NCBI RefSeq assembly: GCF_014207985.1
Contig: NZ_JACHMI010000001.1
Coordinates: 2,897,001 to 2,961,000 of the forward strand
Direction of reading: 5' to 3'
Length of the DNA: 64,000 nt
Origin: Nonomuraea rubra
GTDB taxonomy: Bacteria; Actinomycetota; Actinomycetes; Streptosporangiales; Streptosporangiaceae
In this document: positions 34,857 to 43,896 of the stretch, piece by piece
Numbering within the stretch: the stretch's first letter is position 1
Layout: the number at the start of each line of letters is the position of its first letter
Notes under the pieces: model-generated
Told to the model about the DNA's origin: nothing
What the model saw: only the letters and a program-made list of their open reading frames with translations
The model's database searches: none
Made by a program: the position numbers and the translations under genes

Positions 34857-35897
34857 TCAGCTCAGGTGGACGACGATCCGCTGGGTCGCCGAGAGGCGGG
34901 CCGCCTCGATGATCGCCAGCACGTCCACCGCGCTGTCCGGATCCACCGGCGGCGCCGCGCCCTCGCGCAGCGCCGCCGCCACGCCCCGGTAGAAGTCGAG
35001 GTACGCCCCCGGCTCGGTCCGGACGATCTCCCGCTCGCCCTCGGTGCCGAGCACGCCCCAGCGGTCCTCCTCGTCGTCGCCGAACCCCGGCGAATCGGGT
35101 GTCAGGCCCGCCCGCAGCCGCTCCTCCTGCACGTCCATCCCGTGCTTGACGAAGGCCGCCGCGGAGCCCAGCACCCGGAAGCGGGGCCCGAGGCGCGCGG
35201 CCATCGAGCTGACCCACAGGTGGGACCTGGCACCGCCGACATGGGTCAGGGCGACGAACGTGTCGTCGTCGGCCGAGACCCCCTCGCGCCTGACGTCGCT
35301 CTCGCAGTAGACCTCCCGCACCGGCCCGAGCAGCTGCACGGCCTGGTCGACGAGGTGGCTGCCCAGGTCGTACAGCAGGCCGCCAACCTCCTCGGGGCCG
35401 CCGGCCTCCCGCCAGCCGCCCTTCGGCACCGGCCGCCAGCGTTCGAACCGCGACTCGAACCGCAGCACCTCGCCCAGCCGCCCCTCGCCCGCCAGCCGCC
35501 GTACGGTGCGGAAGTCGCCGTCCCAGCGCCGGTTCTGGAACACGGTGAGCATGACCCCGCGCTCCTTGGCCAGCCGCACCAGCTCGCGGCCCTCCTCGGC
35601 CGTCCTGGCCAGCGGCTTGTCGACCACGACGGGCAGGCCCTCGGCGAGGGCGGCGGCGGCCGTGGCCACGTGCGTCCTATTGGGCGAGGCGACCACGACG
35701 AGATCGCAGCGCCGCCACAGCTCCCGCACGTCGCTCACCCCCGCCGCGCCGTACCTGCCGGCCACCTCGGCCTGGCGATCGGGATTCCTGGTGACGACGG
35801 CCGCCAGGGTCAGGCCGGGGGTGGCGTGGATCAGCGGGGCGTGGAAGTAGGCCCCAGCGGTGCCGTAACCGACGAGGCCGACGCGGATCTCACTCAT
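34857..35897 (-). CDS. Gfo/Idh/MocA-family oxidoreductase
   Basis: A 346-residue NAD(P)-dependent dehydrogenase. The N-terminal Rossmann fold is VGLVGYGTAGAYFHAPLI, the catalytic-face motif appears as VVDKPLARTAEEGRELV (usually EKPxA), and the C-terminal dimerisation sheet follows (LYDLGSHLVDQAVQLLGPVR with the GxHxxD motif). The family oxidises or reduces sugars, inositols and related compounds. It runs leftward just upstream of the PAC2 gene without overlap, and there are no sugar transport genes nearby, so the substrate is unclear. Confidence 0.9.
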   Translation of the reverse strand: MSEIRVGLVGYGTAGAYFHAPLIHATPGLTLAAVVTRNPDRQAEVAGRYGAAGVSDVRELWRRCDLVVVASPNRTHVATAAAALAEGLPVVVDKPLARTAEEGRELVRLAKERGVMLTVFQNRRWDGDFRTVRRLAGEGRLGEVLRFESRFERWRPVPKGGWREAGGPEEVGGLLYDLGSHLVDQAVQLLGPVREVYCESDVRREGVSADDDTFVALTHVGGARSHLWVSSMAARLGPRFRVLGSAAAFVKHGMDVQEERLRAGLTPDSPGFGDDEEDRWGVLGTEGEREIVRTEPGAYLDFYRGVAAALREGAAPPVDPDSAVDVLAIIEAARLSATQRIVVHLS

Positions 35898-35924
35898 CGA
35901 GCCAGCGTATCGGGGGGTGCCGGG

Positions 35925-36827
35925 CTACTCGTCGTCACGCTCGGCGAGGAAGCGCTCGAACTGGGCGGCGAGCTCGTCGCCGGTGGGCATGGGAGTGGTC
36001 TCGGCCATCAGGTTCTCGCGTTCCGCGCCCGCCGCGAAGGCGTCGTACTGCTGCTCCAGCCCGCTGATCGCGGTGGACAGCTCGCTGGAGGCGCGGATCT
36101 GCTCCTCGATCTCCGTCGTCGTACGGCGAGCCGCCTCGCGCAGCGCGTCCATCGGGAACACCAGCCCCGTCCCCCGCGTCACGGCCTCCAGCCCGCTCAC
36201 CGCGGCGGTCGGATACTCGGCCTGCGAGAGATAGTGCGGCACGTGCACCGCGTAGCCGAGCGCGTCGTGGCCCTGCGCCCCGAGCCGCAGCTCCAGCAGC
36301 GCGGCGACGCTGCCGGGCACCTGGACCCGCCCGAACACGCTGCTCTGCGCGTTGTTGATCAGCTCGGGCCTGCTGGCGTGCATCGTGATGCCGAGCGGGC
36401 GGGTGTGCGGCACGGCCATGGGGATGCCGTGCAGCGTCACCAGCTTGCTCACCTTCAGCCGCTCCGTCAGAGCCGCCACGGCCTTGGCGAACAACTCCCA
36501 CTCCCGGTCGGGCTCGGGCCCGCTCATCACCAGGAACTCGGTCCCCGTCGCGTCCTTGGCGACGTGGACGGCCAGCTCCGGGCTCTCACACTCCACCCAC
36601 CGGTCGGTGTCGAACGTCATGATGGGTCGCCGCGACCGGTAGTCGAGCAGCCGGTCCACGTCGAACGTCGCCACGACCCGGTGCTCCAGCTCGGCCAGCA
36701 GGTGGCCCAGCGCGAGCCGTCCGGCCGAGCCCGCGTCGACGAAGCCGTCGAAGTGGTACAGCAACACCGGATCGGCAAGCTCGGGCGCGTCGTCTGCGAG
36801 CTCGTAGAGATCCTTCGGGTCGAACAC
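35925..36827 (-). CDS. PAC2-family protein
   Basis: A 300-residue protein of the PAC2 family (proteasome assembly chaperone 2-like; in actinobacteria also close to ATP-grasp-associated DUF75 proteins). Visible signatures are LLYHFDGFVDAGSAGRLALG, ELFAKAVAALTERLKV with LVTLHGIPMAVPHTRP, and a C-terminal coiled stretch EIEEQIRASSELSTAISGLE. Actinomycetes of this group have 20S proteasomes, so an assembly role is conceivable but not established for the bacterial members. Start: GTG 36827, preceded by AAAGG. It is upstream of the Gfo/Idh/MocA gene in the same orientation, 27 bases apart. Confidence 0.85.
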   Translation of the reverse strand: MFDPKDLYELADDAPELADPVLLYHFDGFVDAGSAGRLALGHLLAELEHRVVATFDVDRLLDYRSRRPIMTFDTDRWVECESPELAVHVAKDATGTEFLVMSGPEPDREWELFAKAVAALTERLKVSKLVTLHGIPMAVPHTRPLGITMHASRPELINNAQSSVFGRVQVPGSVAALLELRLGAQGHDALGYAVHVPHYLSQAEYPTAAVSGLEAVTRGTGLVFPMDALREAARRTTTEIEEQIRASSELSTAISGLEQQYDAFAAGAERENLMAETTPMPTGDELAAQFERFLAERDDE

Positions 36828-37011
36828 GGTTGAACAGCCTTTCCCTAGGTACTCTTCACCAGAACCTACGGCGCGCCGGATCGATTCCGTGCACGGCACC
36901 CTATCGGGGCACAAGGGGCGGCCTGGACGGGGATCCCGGGCCGGAAGGGTTGGCCACCGAGCTGTCCGGCCTGGCCAGAGCGGGTGACACCAAGGCGCCG
37001 CGGGGGCGTAC

Positions 37012-37317
37012 GTGGAGACGGGGGTGCCGGTCGACGCGACCGACGGCAAAGGTGACACTTTGCTGATGCCGGCGGCTTATTACGGTCACGCTGAGACTGT
37101 ACGCAGGCTTGTCACAAGCGGCGCCGATCCGAACCGAGCCGACGACCGCGGGCGGACGCCGCTCGCGGGCGCGGTCTTCAAGCGGGAGTCTGCCGTGGTC
37201 AGAGCGCTGCCGGACGCCGGGGCCGATCCGCGCGCAGAACAGCCGTCCGCGATGGAGACCGCGCGAATGTTGGCAAATGAGCAGTTTATCCAATGGTTCG
37301 CGCAAAGCGATTCATAG
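37012..37317 (+). CDS. Ankyrin-repeat protein, 5' end apparently frameshifted
   Basis: The 101 readable residues hold two to three ankyrin repeats: GDTLLMPAAYYGHAETVRRL, then GADPNRADDRGRTPLAGAVF and VVRALPDAGADPRAEQPS. Actinomycete relatives are about 130 residues and begin with a helix ending LARAGDTxxLAAYVDAGVPV. Here ELSGLARAGDTKA is encoded just upstream in a different frame, and the frame changes around the GC-run at about 36990-37005. Either a one-base indel has broken the gene or translation restarts at GTG 37012, which has a GGGGG ribosome-like run before it. The downstream coding region is intact. Confidence 0.6.
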   Translation: METGVPVDATDGKGDTLLMPAAYYGHAETVRRLVTSGADPNRADDRGRTPLAGAVFKRESAVVRALPDAGADPRAEQPSAMETARMLANEQFIQWFAQSDS

Positions 37318-37379
37318 TATGAAATAAGCATTAAAGGGCTCGAAGTTGCCGAGTGTGGCCTTTCGAACACTCCATAGTC

Positions 37380-38393
37380 ATGCTGGGGGACGTGGCTACT
37401 TCTGCGCACTCCTTCAGTAGGCGACCGCTCCACATCCCTCCGCTGCCATGTCCGTTCCCGAATGAGATCAACGTTCATGCCTCGGAGGTCGACGCGGAGA
37501 GCCACGCATGGCTGGCCGCCTCACAGATGCTCAACGGCGCCGAGACCATCGAGCACTTCCGGCGCTCGAAGATCGGCATGCTCGCGGCACGGACCAACCC
37601 GACCGTGCCGCGCGACAGTCTCCGGTTGATCAACGACTGGTACAACTGGCTCTTCGCCTTCGACGACGCGTTCTGCGAGGGCGAGCTGATGGGGCACCGG
37701 GCCTCCGCACTCGCCCGTGCCCTGCCGCCGCTCCTGGAGATCCTCGACGGACGGCGCACCCCCGAGGCCGACGACCCGTTCGGCCTCGCACTCAACGAGC
37801 TGCTGCACCGCATCTCGGAGTACGCCACCCCCGCGCAGGTGGACCGGTGGCGCATCACGGTCAAGGAATACCTGTTCGCCCAGATCTGGGAGGCCGCCAA
37901 TCGCGAGGTCGACCTCATCCCGACACCCGACGACTACGTCCTGATGCGCCGCATCACCGGAGCCACCTACACGTGCTTCGCCCTCATCGACGCCGGCGGC
38001 GGCTACCGCCTGGAGGCCGAGGAGTGGCACCACCCCGACGTGCGCACGCTGTCCGACCTGGCGTGCGACCTCATCGGCTGGGACAACGACCTCCTGTCGT
38101 ACGCCAAGGAGCGCGGCAACGACAAGGCCCGGCACAACCTGGTCACGGTGCTGGCCACGCACAAGTCCCTCACGCTGCAGGACGCGCTGGGCGAGGTCTC
38201 CCAGATGCACAACGACGCCATCGCCGCGTTCCTCGACCGGCGCGCGGCGCTGGAGCAGTGGGCCCCGCTCCCGGTCCGCAAGTACGTCCGCGGTCTCGAA
38301 CACTGGGTGCGAGGCCACATCGAGTTCTCCCTCGGCAGTGCGCGGTACGTGCACGCCTGGCCTGACGGCACCCAGTGGCCGCAGGCCGTCTAA
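37380..38393 (+). CDS. Class I terpene synthase (sesquiterpene-type cyclase)
   Basis: A 337-residue terpene cyclase. The aspartate-rich metal motif is DDAFCE (about residues 95-100), the NSE triad appears as DNDLLSYAKE in the helix near residue 235, the diphosphate-sensing arginine lies in LMRRITG, and the C-terminal RY pair in SARYVHAW. These are the full set needed for magnesium-dependent ionisation and cyclisation of a prenyl diphosphate, most often farnesyl diphosphate in proteins this size. Starts at GTG 37353, ATG 37380 and GTG 37392 are all possible; none has a convincing ribosome site. No prenyltransferase or P450 is adjacent, so it is an orphan cyclase. Product cannot be predicted. 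Confidence 0.85.
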   Translation: MLGDVATSAHSFSRRPLHIPPLPCPFPNEINVHASEVDAESHAWLAASQMLNGAETIEHFRRSKIGMLAARTNPTVPRDSLRLINDWYNWLFAFDDAFCEGELMGHRASALARALPPLLEILDGRRTPEADDPFGLALNELLHRISEYATPAQVDRWRITVKEYLFAQIWEAANREVDLIPTPDDYVLMRRITGATYTCFALIDAGGGYRLEAEEWHHPDVRTLSDLACDLIGWDNDLLSYAKERGNDKARHNLVTVLATHKSLTLQDALGEVSQMHNDAIAAFLDRRAALEQWAPLPVRKYVRGLEHWVRGHIEFSLGSARYVHAWPDGTQWPQAV

Positions 38394-38406
38394 CGGTCCC
38401 GAAACC

Positions 38407-40515
38407 CTAGCTCTCGTCGGGGGCGTCCGGGTCGTCCAGCGCGAGCGCGGACGCCTCATCGAGATCCAGCCGGGCGCCCTCCTCGAAGGCGTTCTTGTAG
38501 ACCAGCTCGCCCAGCCGCTGCCGGCAGTCGCGCATGCACGCGTTGTGCTCCTCGGTCATCCACGGCGCGCCGAGCTGCGGCAGCCCGGCCGTCTTCCAGT
38601 TCTGCTGCAGCGCGCCGAGCAGCTGGGCGGCCAGCGTGAGCTTGTCGGACAGGACGAAGATCCGCGCCGCCGTCTCCAGCGCCATCAGCGTGCCGAGCGT
38701 GTCGTGGAAGTGCCGCTTGATCCGCAGCGCCTCCCTGGCGTTCTGCAGCGCGTCGTCGATCCTGCCGGTCGCGATGCGCGTGCTCGCCAGCGCCCACTGC
38801 GCGTGCGAGCTGACCCACAGCTCGCCGCGCTCCTTGCACACCTGCAGGCAGTCCTGCAGCAGCGACTCGGCCTCGTACAGCTCGCCCTGCGCGGTCAGCA
38901 CGATCGACAGCTCGACGATGGCGGGCAGCAGGCCGGGGTTGAGCTCCCTGTTCTCGGTGTTGAACTCGATCGCCACGCCGAGCAGCGCGCTGGCCTTCTG
39001 CAGGTCGCCCTGGAACAGCGCCGCCGTGCCCTGCATCTTCGAGGCCAGGATGACCGCCCGGGAGTCGCCCACCCGGACCGCCTCGGTGCTGCACGTCTCG
39101 GCCGCCGCCAGCGCTCCCGCGCTGTCGCCCTGCGCGCTCTTGACGTACGACAGCACCCACAGCGCCTTGCAGCGCTCCTTGCTCACCGCGGGGTTGGCCT
39201 CCAGCGCCCGCTCCAGGTACAGGCGGCCCTCGCGGGCGAACCCGCAGCACACCCACATGAACCACAACGACGACAGCAGCGTCAGCGCGAGCGCCGACTT
39301 GCCGGGCGTCTTCAGCGCGTGCTCCAGCGCCACGCGGACGTTGTCGTGCTCCTGCCGCATGCGGACGAACCAGTAGATCTGCCGCGGCCCCGACCAGGCG
39401 TCCTCGCTGCGCTGGGCCAGGCTCAGGTAGTACTCCAGGTGCCGCTGGCGCATCTGCTCCTTCTGGCCGAGCTTGTCCAGCCACTCCTCGCCGTACTCGG
39501 CCAGCGTGTCGATCAGCTTGTACCGCACGCCCGCGTGGTTGCTCCTGATCAGCAGGATCGACTTCTCCACCAGCCCCGTGACCAGGTCGGTGATGTCCTC
39601 GGACGGCAGCCGCCCGTCGGAGCAGACGAACCGGGCCGCGTCGAGCTCGAAGTCACCCGCGAACACCGACAGCCGCGCCCACAGCAGCCGCTCGGCCGGC
39701 TCGCACAGCTCGTGACTCCAGCCGATCGCCGCCCGCAGCGTCTGGTGGCGGGGCAGCGCCGTACGGCTCGCGCCGGCCAGCAGGCTGAACCGGTCGGCCA
39801 GCAACCCCAGGATCTGCTCCACCGACAGCGCCCGCAGCCGCACCGCGGCCAGCTCGATGGCCAGGGGAATGCCGTCGAGCCTGCGGCACAGCTCCGCCAC
39901 CGGGGCGATGTTGTCCTCGTCGAGCACGAAGTCGGGCACGCTCGCCCCGGCCCTGGCCGCGAAGAGCTGCACGGACTCGTTGGTGAACAGGCTCTCGGCC
40001 GGGTCGTCGCCCGGCACCTGCAACGGCGGCACCGGCACCACGTGCTCGTACGGCAGGTGCAGCGACTGGCGGCTGGTGGCCAGCACCTTCAGGTTGGGCG
40101 CCGCCTCCAGCAGCTCGTGCACCAGCTCGGCACAGCCCTGCACCAGATGTTCGCAGGTGTCGATGATGAGCAGCATGTCGCGCTCGCCCACCCACTCCGA
40201 CAACGACTCCGACTCCGCCCGCGACGACTGGTCGGCGATGCCCAGCGCGGAGGCGATGGTGTGCTTGACCATGCCCGCGTCCTGCAGCCGGGCCAGATCG
40301 GCGAACCAGACGCCGTCGGGGTAGTGGGAGCGCACCTGGTGCGCCAGCCGCAGCACGGTGCGCGACTTGCCCACCCCGCCGATGCCGGTGACGGTCACCA
40401 GCCGCGACTCGCCGAGGTGCCGTTTGAGGTTGGCGAGGAGGCGGGTGCGGCCGACGAAGCTCGTGAGCTCCGCCGGCAGATTGCCTTCACGCCGCCAGCC
40501 TGTCGGGGTGGCCAT
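38407..40515 (-). CDS. STAND ATPase with TPR-like repeats, no DNA-binding domain
   Basis: A 702-residue protein with the AfsR/LuxR-group ATPase: LTSFVGRTRLLANLKRHLGE, P-loop TGIGGVGKS near residue 45, Walker B MLLIIDTCEHL, sensor LATSRQSLHLPYEHVVPV and the GLPL motif as GIPLAIELAAVRLRAL. A helical TPR-like half follows (about 390-680). Close relatives usually carry a C-terminal LuxR HTH or an N-terminal BTAD domain; here the chain ends in an acidic tail (DLDEASALALDDPDAPDES) with no HTH. It converges on the terpene synthase with 13 bases between stops. It may act as a signalling ATPase with a separate partner. ATG 40515 has GAGG upstream. Confidence 0.85.
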   Translation of the reverse strand: MATPTGWRREGNLPAELTSFVGRTRLLANLKRHLGESRLVTVTGIGGVGKSRTVLRLAHQVRSHYPDGVWFADLARLQDAGMVKHTIASALGIADQSSRAESESLSEWVGERDMLLIIDTCEHLVQGCAELVHELLEAAPNLKVLATSRQSLHLPYEHVVPVPPLQVPGDDPAESLFTNESVQLFAARAGASVPDFVLDEDNIAPVAELCRRLDGIPLAIELAAVRLRALSVEQILGLLADRFSLLAGASRTALPRHQTLRAAIGWSHELCEPAERLLWARLSVFAGDFELDAARFVCSDGRLPSEDITDLVTGLVEKSILLIRSNHAGVRYKLIDTLAEYGEEWLDKLGQKEQMRQRHLEYYLSLAQRSEDAWSGPRQIYWFVRMRQEHDNVRVALEHALKTPGKSALALTLLSSLWFMWVCCGFAREGRLYLERALEANPAVSKERCKALWVLSYVKSAQGDSAGALAAAETCSTEAVRVGDSRAVILASKMQGTAALFQGDLQKASALLGVAIEFNTENRELNPGLLPAIVELSIVLTAQGELYEAESLLQDCLQVCKERGELWVSSHAQWALASTRIATGRIDDALQNAREALRIKRHFHDTLGTLMALETAARIFVLSDKLTLAAQLLGALQQNWKTAGLPQLGAPWMTEEHNACMRDCRQRLGELVYKNAFEEGARLDLDEASALALDDPDAPDES

Positions 40516-40627
40516 GAGCAGCCTCACGGGGGGTAGGCGACACCTGCCTTCGCATCGTACCGCCGTGGTAGCGGCCTGTCCTTGATCCGGCGGACACGCT
40601 CGGTGCCGGTTTGTACGCCTGGGTAGC

Positions 40628-40753
40628 ATGTCTGTCGTGGAAGATTTCCTCCCTGAGCAGACCGCCGACGACACCGACCTCGGCTGGGGCGACTGGCGCG
40701 AGGCCGACAGCGACTCCTTCTACCTGGAGAACCGGCCGCCCCACTGGGACTAG
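40628..40753 (+). CDS. 41-residue conserved actinobacterial small protein
   Basis: A short frame from ATG 40628 reads MSVVEDFLPEQTADDTDLG, then WGDWREADSD and ends ENRPPHWD. I recall similar short acidic proteins (LPEQTxDDtDxGWGE near the start, RPPHWD at the end) in Streptomyces and relatives; their function is unknown. Nearly every residue of this pattern is present. It is followed ten bases later by a GNAT acetyltransferase gene, so they form a two-gene unit. GTG 40640 is an alternative start. It is too short for usual gene finders. Confidence 0.65.
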   Translation: MSVVEDFLPEQTADDTDLGWGDWREADSDSFYLENRPPHWD

Positions 40754-40763
40754 CATCCCTGCC

Positions 40764-41210
40764 ATGTACACGCTGCGCCCCGCCACGCCCGCCGACTACG
40801 ACGCCATCGCCGCGGTGGTGGACGCCTGGTGGGGCCGCCCGATCTCGGGTGCCCTGCCCAGGCTCTTCCTCGATCACTTCCACCGTACGAGCCTGGTCGC
40901 CGAGGGCGCCGGGGGTGAGCTGGCGGGCTTCCTGATCGGGTTCCTGTCGCCTTCGCTGCCGGACGAGGCGTACATCCACTTCGTCGGCGTCGCGCCGGAC
41001 GCGCGCAAGGGCGGGCTGGCGCGCACCATGTACGAGCGGTTCTTCGAGCTGGCGCGCGGTGACGGGCGGCGCGTCGTCAAGGCCATCACCGCGCCGGTCA
41101 ACAGCGGCTCCATCGCCTTTCACGGGCGCATGGGCTTCGCGGTGAGCGAGCCGGTCGCCGGTTATCACGGGCCCGGCACGAGCCTGGTCACCTTCAGCCG
41201 GCCCCTGTAG
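40764..41210 (+). CDS. GNAT-family N-acetyltransferase
   Basis: A 148-residue acetyl-CoA-dependent acyltransferase with the GNAT core: LRPATPADYDAIAAVVDAWW at the start, strand beta-4 and motif A as AYIHFVGVAPDARKGGLART (the Q/RxxGxG/A acetyl-CoA loop reads RKGGLA), then NSGSIAFHGRMGF of motif B. The acceptor is unknown. It follows a 41-residue protein gene by ten bases, so transcription is probably shared from a promoter before 40628. The gene has only a weak ribosome site. Confidence 0.9.
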   Translation: MYTLRPATPADYDAIAAVVDAWWGRPISGALPRLFLDHFHRTSLVAEGAGGELAGFLIGFLSPSLPDEAYIHFVGVAPDARKGGLARTMYERFFELARGDGRRVVKAITAPVNSGSIAFHGRMGFAVSEPVAGYHGPGTSLVTFSRPL

Positions 41211-41253
41211 GACCACGAGCCTGGGCCTGCGCCCGCCGGGCTTGCGGCGCTAC

Positions 41254-41335
41254 GCCGCAGCCCCGCCCACAACGCGTGCCGCAGCCCCGCCCACAACGCG
41301 TTGTGGCCCCTTGCCGCAGCCCCGCCCTCGTCGCG
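41254..41335. repeat. Two and a half copies of a 24-bp GC-rich tandem repeat
   Basis: In the 314 bases between the GNAT gene and glpF, a 24-base unit starting GCCGCAGCCCCGCCC occurs at 41254-41277 and 41278-41301 and again, partly, at 41313-41335. It contains no coding frame I can support. The rest of the gap holds only the glpF promoter region and a possible operator near 41458-41476. Confidence 0.7.
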
Positions 41336-41457
41336 ATCAGGGCGCCGTATGCGGCGGCCGCGCGGGCCGGGGCGAGCGTGCAGCGGCGCCGCGCATCTCG
41401 CAGATCGCCGTGTCGGCCACCCCTCCCGACGTGCGGCCATCACTTTCTGCAATGTAT

Positions 41458-41476
41458 TGAGCACAAAGCGTGTTCA
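41458..41476. promoter_or_regulatory. Possible operator upstream of glpF
   Basis: TGAGCAC and GTGTTCA, on either side of a five-base spacer, form a dyad with one mismatch, 49 bases before the glpF start. Glycerol operons in Streptomyces are controlled by the IclR-type repressor GylR, but no such gene is in this window. The assignment is tentative. Confidence 0.35.
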
Positions 41477-41524
41477 CTGCCCGGATCGGGGAATGCACAC
41501 AAGGCCGCTTCAAGGAGGTGACCG

Positions 41525-42331
41525 GTGGCCGGACAGCCCGCCCGGAGAGGGCTGACGGGGGAGCTCGTCGCCGAGTTCGCGGGCACGATGGTGCTCATCC
41601 TGTTCGGTGCCGGCGTCGTCGCCCAGGTGGTCGCCGCCCAGCTCGGCGACCACGACAGCATCGCCTGGGCCTGGGGCATCGGCGTGATGCTCGGCGTCTA
41701 CGTCGCCGGCCGCACCACGGGCGCGCACCTCAACCCGGCCGTCACCGTGGGGTTCGCCATCTTCAGGGGCTTCCCCTGGCCCAAGGTCCTCCCGTACGCG
41801 GTCGCGCAGACCGCCGGAGCGTTCGTCGCCGCCCTCATCGTGCGGTGGAACTACTCCGAGGTGCTCGCCATGGCCGACCCCGGCCGTACGATCAAGACGC
41901 AGATCGTCTTCTCCACCCTGCCCGGCAACGGCACCCTGCCGGTGGACATGTGGGGCGGCCTGCGCGACCAGGTCATCGGCACCGCGATCCTGCTCTTCGT
42001 GATCTTCGCCCTGTCCGACACGGCCAACATGGCGCCGAGCGCGAACCTGGGGCCGTTCGTCATCGGCCTGCTCGTCGTCGGCATCGGCATGTCCTTCGGC
42101 ACCGACGCCGGTTACGCCATCAACCCGGCACGCGACTTCGGGCCGCGCCTGGCCAGCTTCCTCACCGGCTACGGCGGCGCGTGGCGGGACCAGTACGGGG
42201 ACCTGTACTTCTGGGTCCCGATCGTCGGCCCGCTGGCCGGCGGCATCCTCGGAGCCGGGCTGTACCAGGCGTGCATCGCCCGTTTCCTCCCGCAGGGCGA
42301 GGACCGCGACACCGTGAAGCCGTCCGACTGA
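41525..42331 (+). CDS. glpF: Glycerol facilitator (MIP/aquaglyceroporin)
   Basis: A 268-residue membrane channel that lets glycerol diffuse into the cell. Both pore motifs are present: HLNPAVTVG (first NPA) and [11 protein letters not shown] (second NPA, with the DFGPR form of glycerol channels). Six membrane helices span about residues 12-255. The start is GTG 41525 behind AAGGAGGTGACC, a near-perfect ribosome site. It is the first gene of a two-gene operon with glycerol kinase, 26 bases before glpK. No glpD is adjacent, so glycerol-3-phosphate oxidation must be encoded elsewhere. Confidence 0.93.
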   Translation: MAGQPARRGLTGELVAEFAGTMVLILFGAGVVAQVVAAQLGDHDSIAWAWGIGVMLGVYVAGRTTGAHLNPAVTVGFAIFRGFPWPKVLPYAVAQTAGAFVAALIVRWNYSEVLAMADPGRTIKTQIVFSTLPGNGTLPVDMWGGLRDQVIGTAILLFVIFALSDTANMAPSANLGPFVIGLLVVGIGMSFGTDAGYAINPARDFGPRLASFLTGYGGAWRDQYGDLYFWVPIVGPLAGGILGAGLYQACIARFLPQGEDRDTVKPSD

Positions 42332-42357
42332 GGACCCCGAGGAGAGAGCAGAGCACC

Positions 42358-43872
42358 ATGCCGGACTTCGTCGGCGCCGTCGACCAGGGCACCACCAGCA
42401 CCCGCTTCATGATCTTCGACCACGAGGGCGCCGAGGTCGCCAAGTTCCAGCTCGAACACGAGCAGATCCTGCCCAGGGCCGGCTGGGTCGAGCACAACCC
42501 GATCGAGATCTGGACCAGGACCGCCGCCGTCATCCAGACCACGCTGCAACGCGCCGGCCTGCACGACAGCGACCTGGCCGCCCTCGGCGTCACCAACCAG
42601 CGCGAGACCACGGTCGTGTGGAACCCGCGCACCGGACGCCCGTACTACAACGCCATCGTGTGGCAGGACACCCGCACCGACCGCATCGCCGCCGCCCTCG
42701 AACAGGACGAGCGTGGCCAGGTCATCCGCGACAGGACCGGCCTGCGGCCCGACGCCTACTTCTCCGGCGGCAAGATCCAGTGGATCCTCGAGAACGTGTC
42801 CGGCGTCCGCGAGGCCGTCGACCGCGGCGAGGCCGTCTTCGGCAACACCGACACCTGGACCGTGTGGAACCTCACCGGCGGCGTCAACGGCGGCGTGCAC
42901 GTCACCGACGTCACCAACGCCAGCCGCACCATGCTGATGGACCTCGACACCCTCGACTGGGACGACGAGCTGCTGTCGTACTTCGGCATCCCCCGCGCCA
43001 TGCTGCCCGAGATCCGCCCCTCCGCCGACCCCGCCGGCTACGGCACCAGCGTCCGCTACGGCCCCCTCGGCGGCGAGGTGCCGATCACCGCCATCCTCGG
43101 CGACCAGCAGGCCGCCACCGTCGGCCAGGTCTGCTTCTCGCCCGGCGAGGCCAAGAACACCTACGGCACCGGCAACTTCCTGCTGCTCAACACCGGCACC
43201 GACCGCGTACGCTCCCAGAGCGGCCTGCTCACCACCGTGGCCTACAAGTTCGGCGACCAGCCGGCCGTGTTCGCGCTGGAGGGCTCCATCGCGGTCACCG
43301 GCTCGGCCGTGCAGTGGCTGCGCGACCAGCTCCACGTCATCACCTCCGCCGGCCAGAGCGAGACGCTTGCCCGGCAGGTGGCCGACTCCGGAGGCATGTA
43401 CTTCGTGCCCGCCTTCTCCGGACTGTTCGCCCCCTACTGGCGCGCCGACGCCCGCGGCGCCATCGTCGGCCTGTCCCGCTACAACACCGACGCCCACCTC
43501 GCCCGCGCCACGCTGGAGGCCATCTGCTACCAGAGCCGCGACGTCGTCGAGGCGATGCAGCGGGACTCCGGGGTCGTGCTCGACGTGCTCCGGGTGGACG
43601 GCGGCGTCACCGCCAACGACCTGTGCATGCAGCTCCAGTCCGACATCCTCGGCGTCCCGGTCAGCCGCCCCGTCGTCGCCGAGACCACGGCGCTCGGCGC
43701 CGCGTACGCCGCCGGCCTGGCGGTCGGCTACTGGAAGGACACGGCCGAGCTGCGCGCGCACTGGGCGGAGTCGCGCCGCTGGAACCCGACCTGGAACGAG
43801 GAACGGCGCGAGAAGGCGTACGCGGGCTGGAAGAAGGCCGTCACCAAGGCCTTCGACTGGACCAACGACTGA
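42358..43872 (+). CDS. glpK: Glycerol kinase
   Basis: Phosphorylates glycerol to glycerol-3-phosphate with ATP, trapping it in the cell. The 504 residues match the family length. Motifs are [16 protein letters not shown] at the N-terminus, [17 protein letters not shown], the substrate-binding WQDTRT, the FGGY-type adenosine-binding segments [20 protein letters not shown], and [16 protein letters not shown]. Ribosome site GAGGAGAG precedes ATG 42358. It is co-transcribed with glpF. A short hairpin follows at 43880-43895. Confidence 0.95.
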   Translation: MPDFVGAVDQGTTSTRFMIFDHEGAEVAKFQLEHEQILPRAGWVEHNPIEIWTRTAAVIQTTLQRAGLHDSDLAALGVTNQRETTVVWNPRTGRPYYNAIVWQDTRTDRIAAALEQDERGQVIRDRTGLRPDAYFSGGKIQWILENVSGVREAVDRGEAVFGNTDTWTVWNLTGGVNGGVHVTDVTNASRTMLMDLDTLDWDDELLSYFGIPRAMLPEIRPSADPAGYGTSVRYGPLGGEVPITAILGDQQAATVGQVCFSPGEAKNTYGTGNFLLLNTGTDRVRSQSGLLTTVAYKFGDQPAVFALEGSIAVTGSAVQWLRDQLHVITSAGQSETLARQVADSGGMYFVPAFSGLFAPYWRADARGAIVGLSRYNTDAHLARATLEAICYQSRDVVEAMQRDSGVVLDVLRVDGGVTANDLCMQLQSDILGVPVSRPVVAETTALGAAYAAGLAVGYWKDTAELRAHWAESRRWNPTWNEERREKAYAGWKKAVTKAFDWTND

Positions 43873-43879
43873 CCTTGAA

Positions 43880-43895
43880 GGCCCCCGCAGGGGCC
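43880..43895. terminator. Bidirectional hairpin between glpK and the ABC permease
   Basis: GGCCCC-CGCA-GGGGCC forms a perfect six-pair stem between the stops of two convergent genes. It would fold the same way in either transcript. Confidence 0.6.
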
Positions 43896-43896
43896 C

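Noticed and set aside
38407..40515. Calling the ATPase a LuxR- or AfsR-type transcription factor.
   Set aside because: No helix-turn-helix or BTAD domain is present; the C-terminus is an acidic tail.
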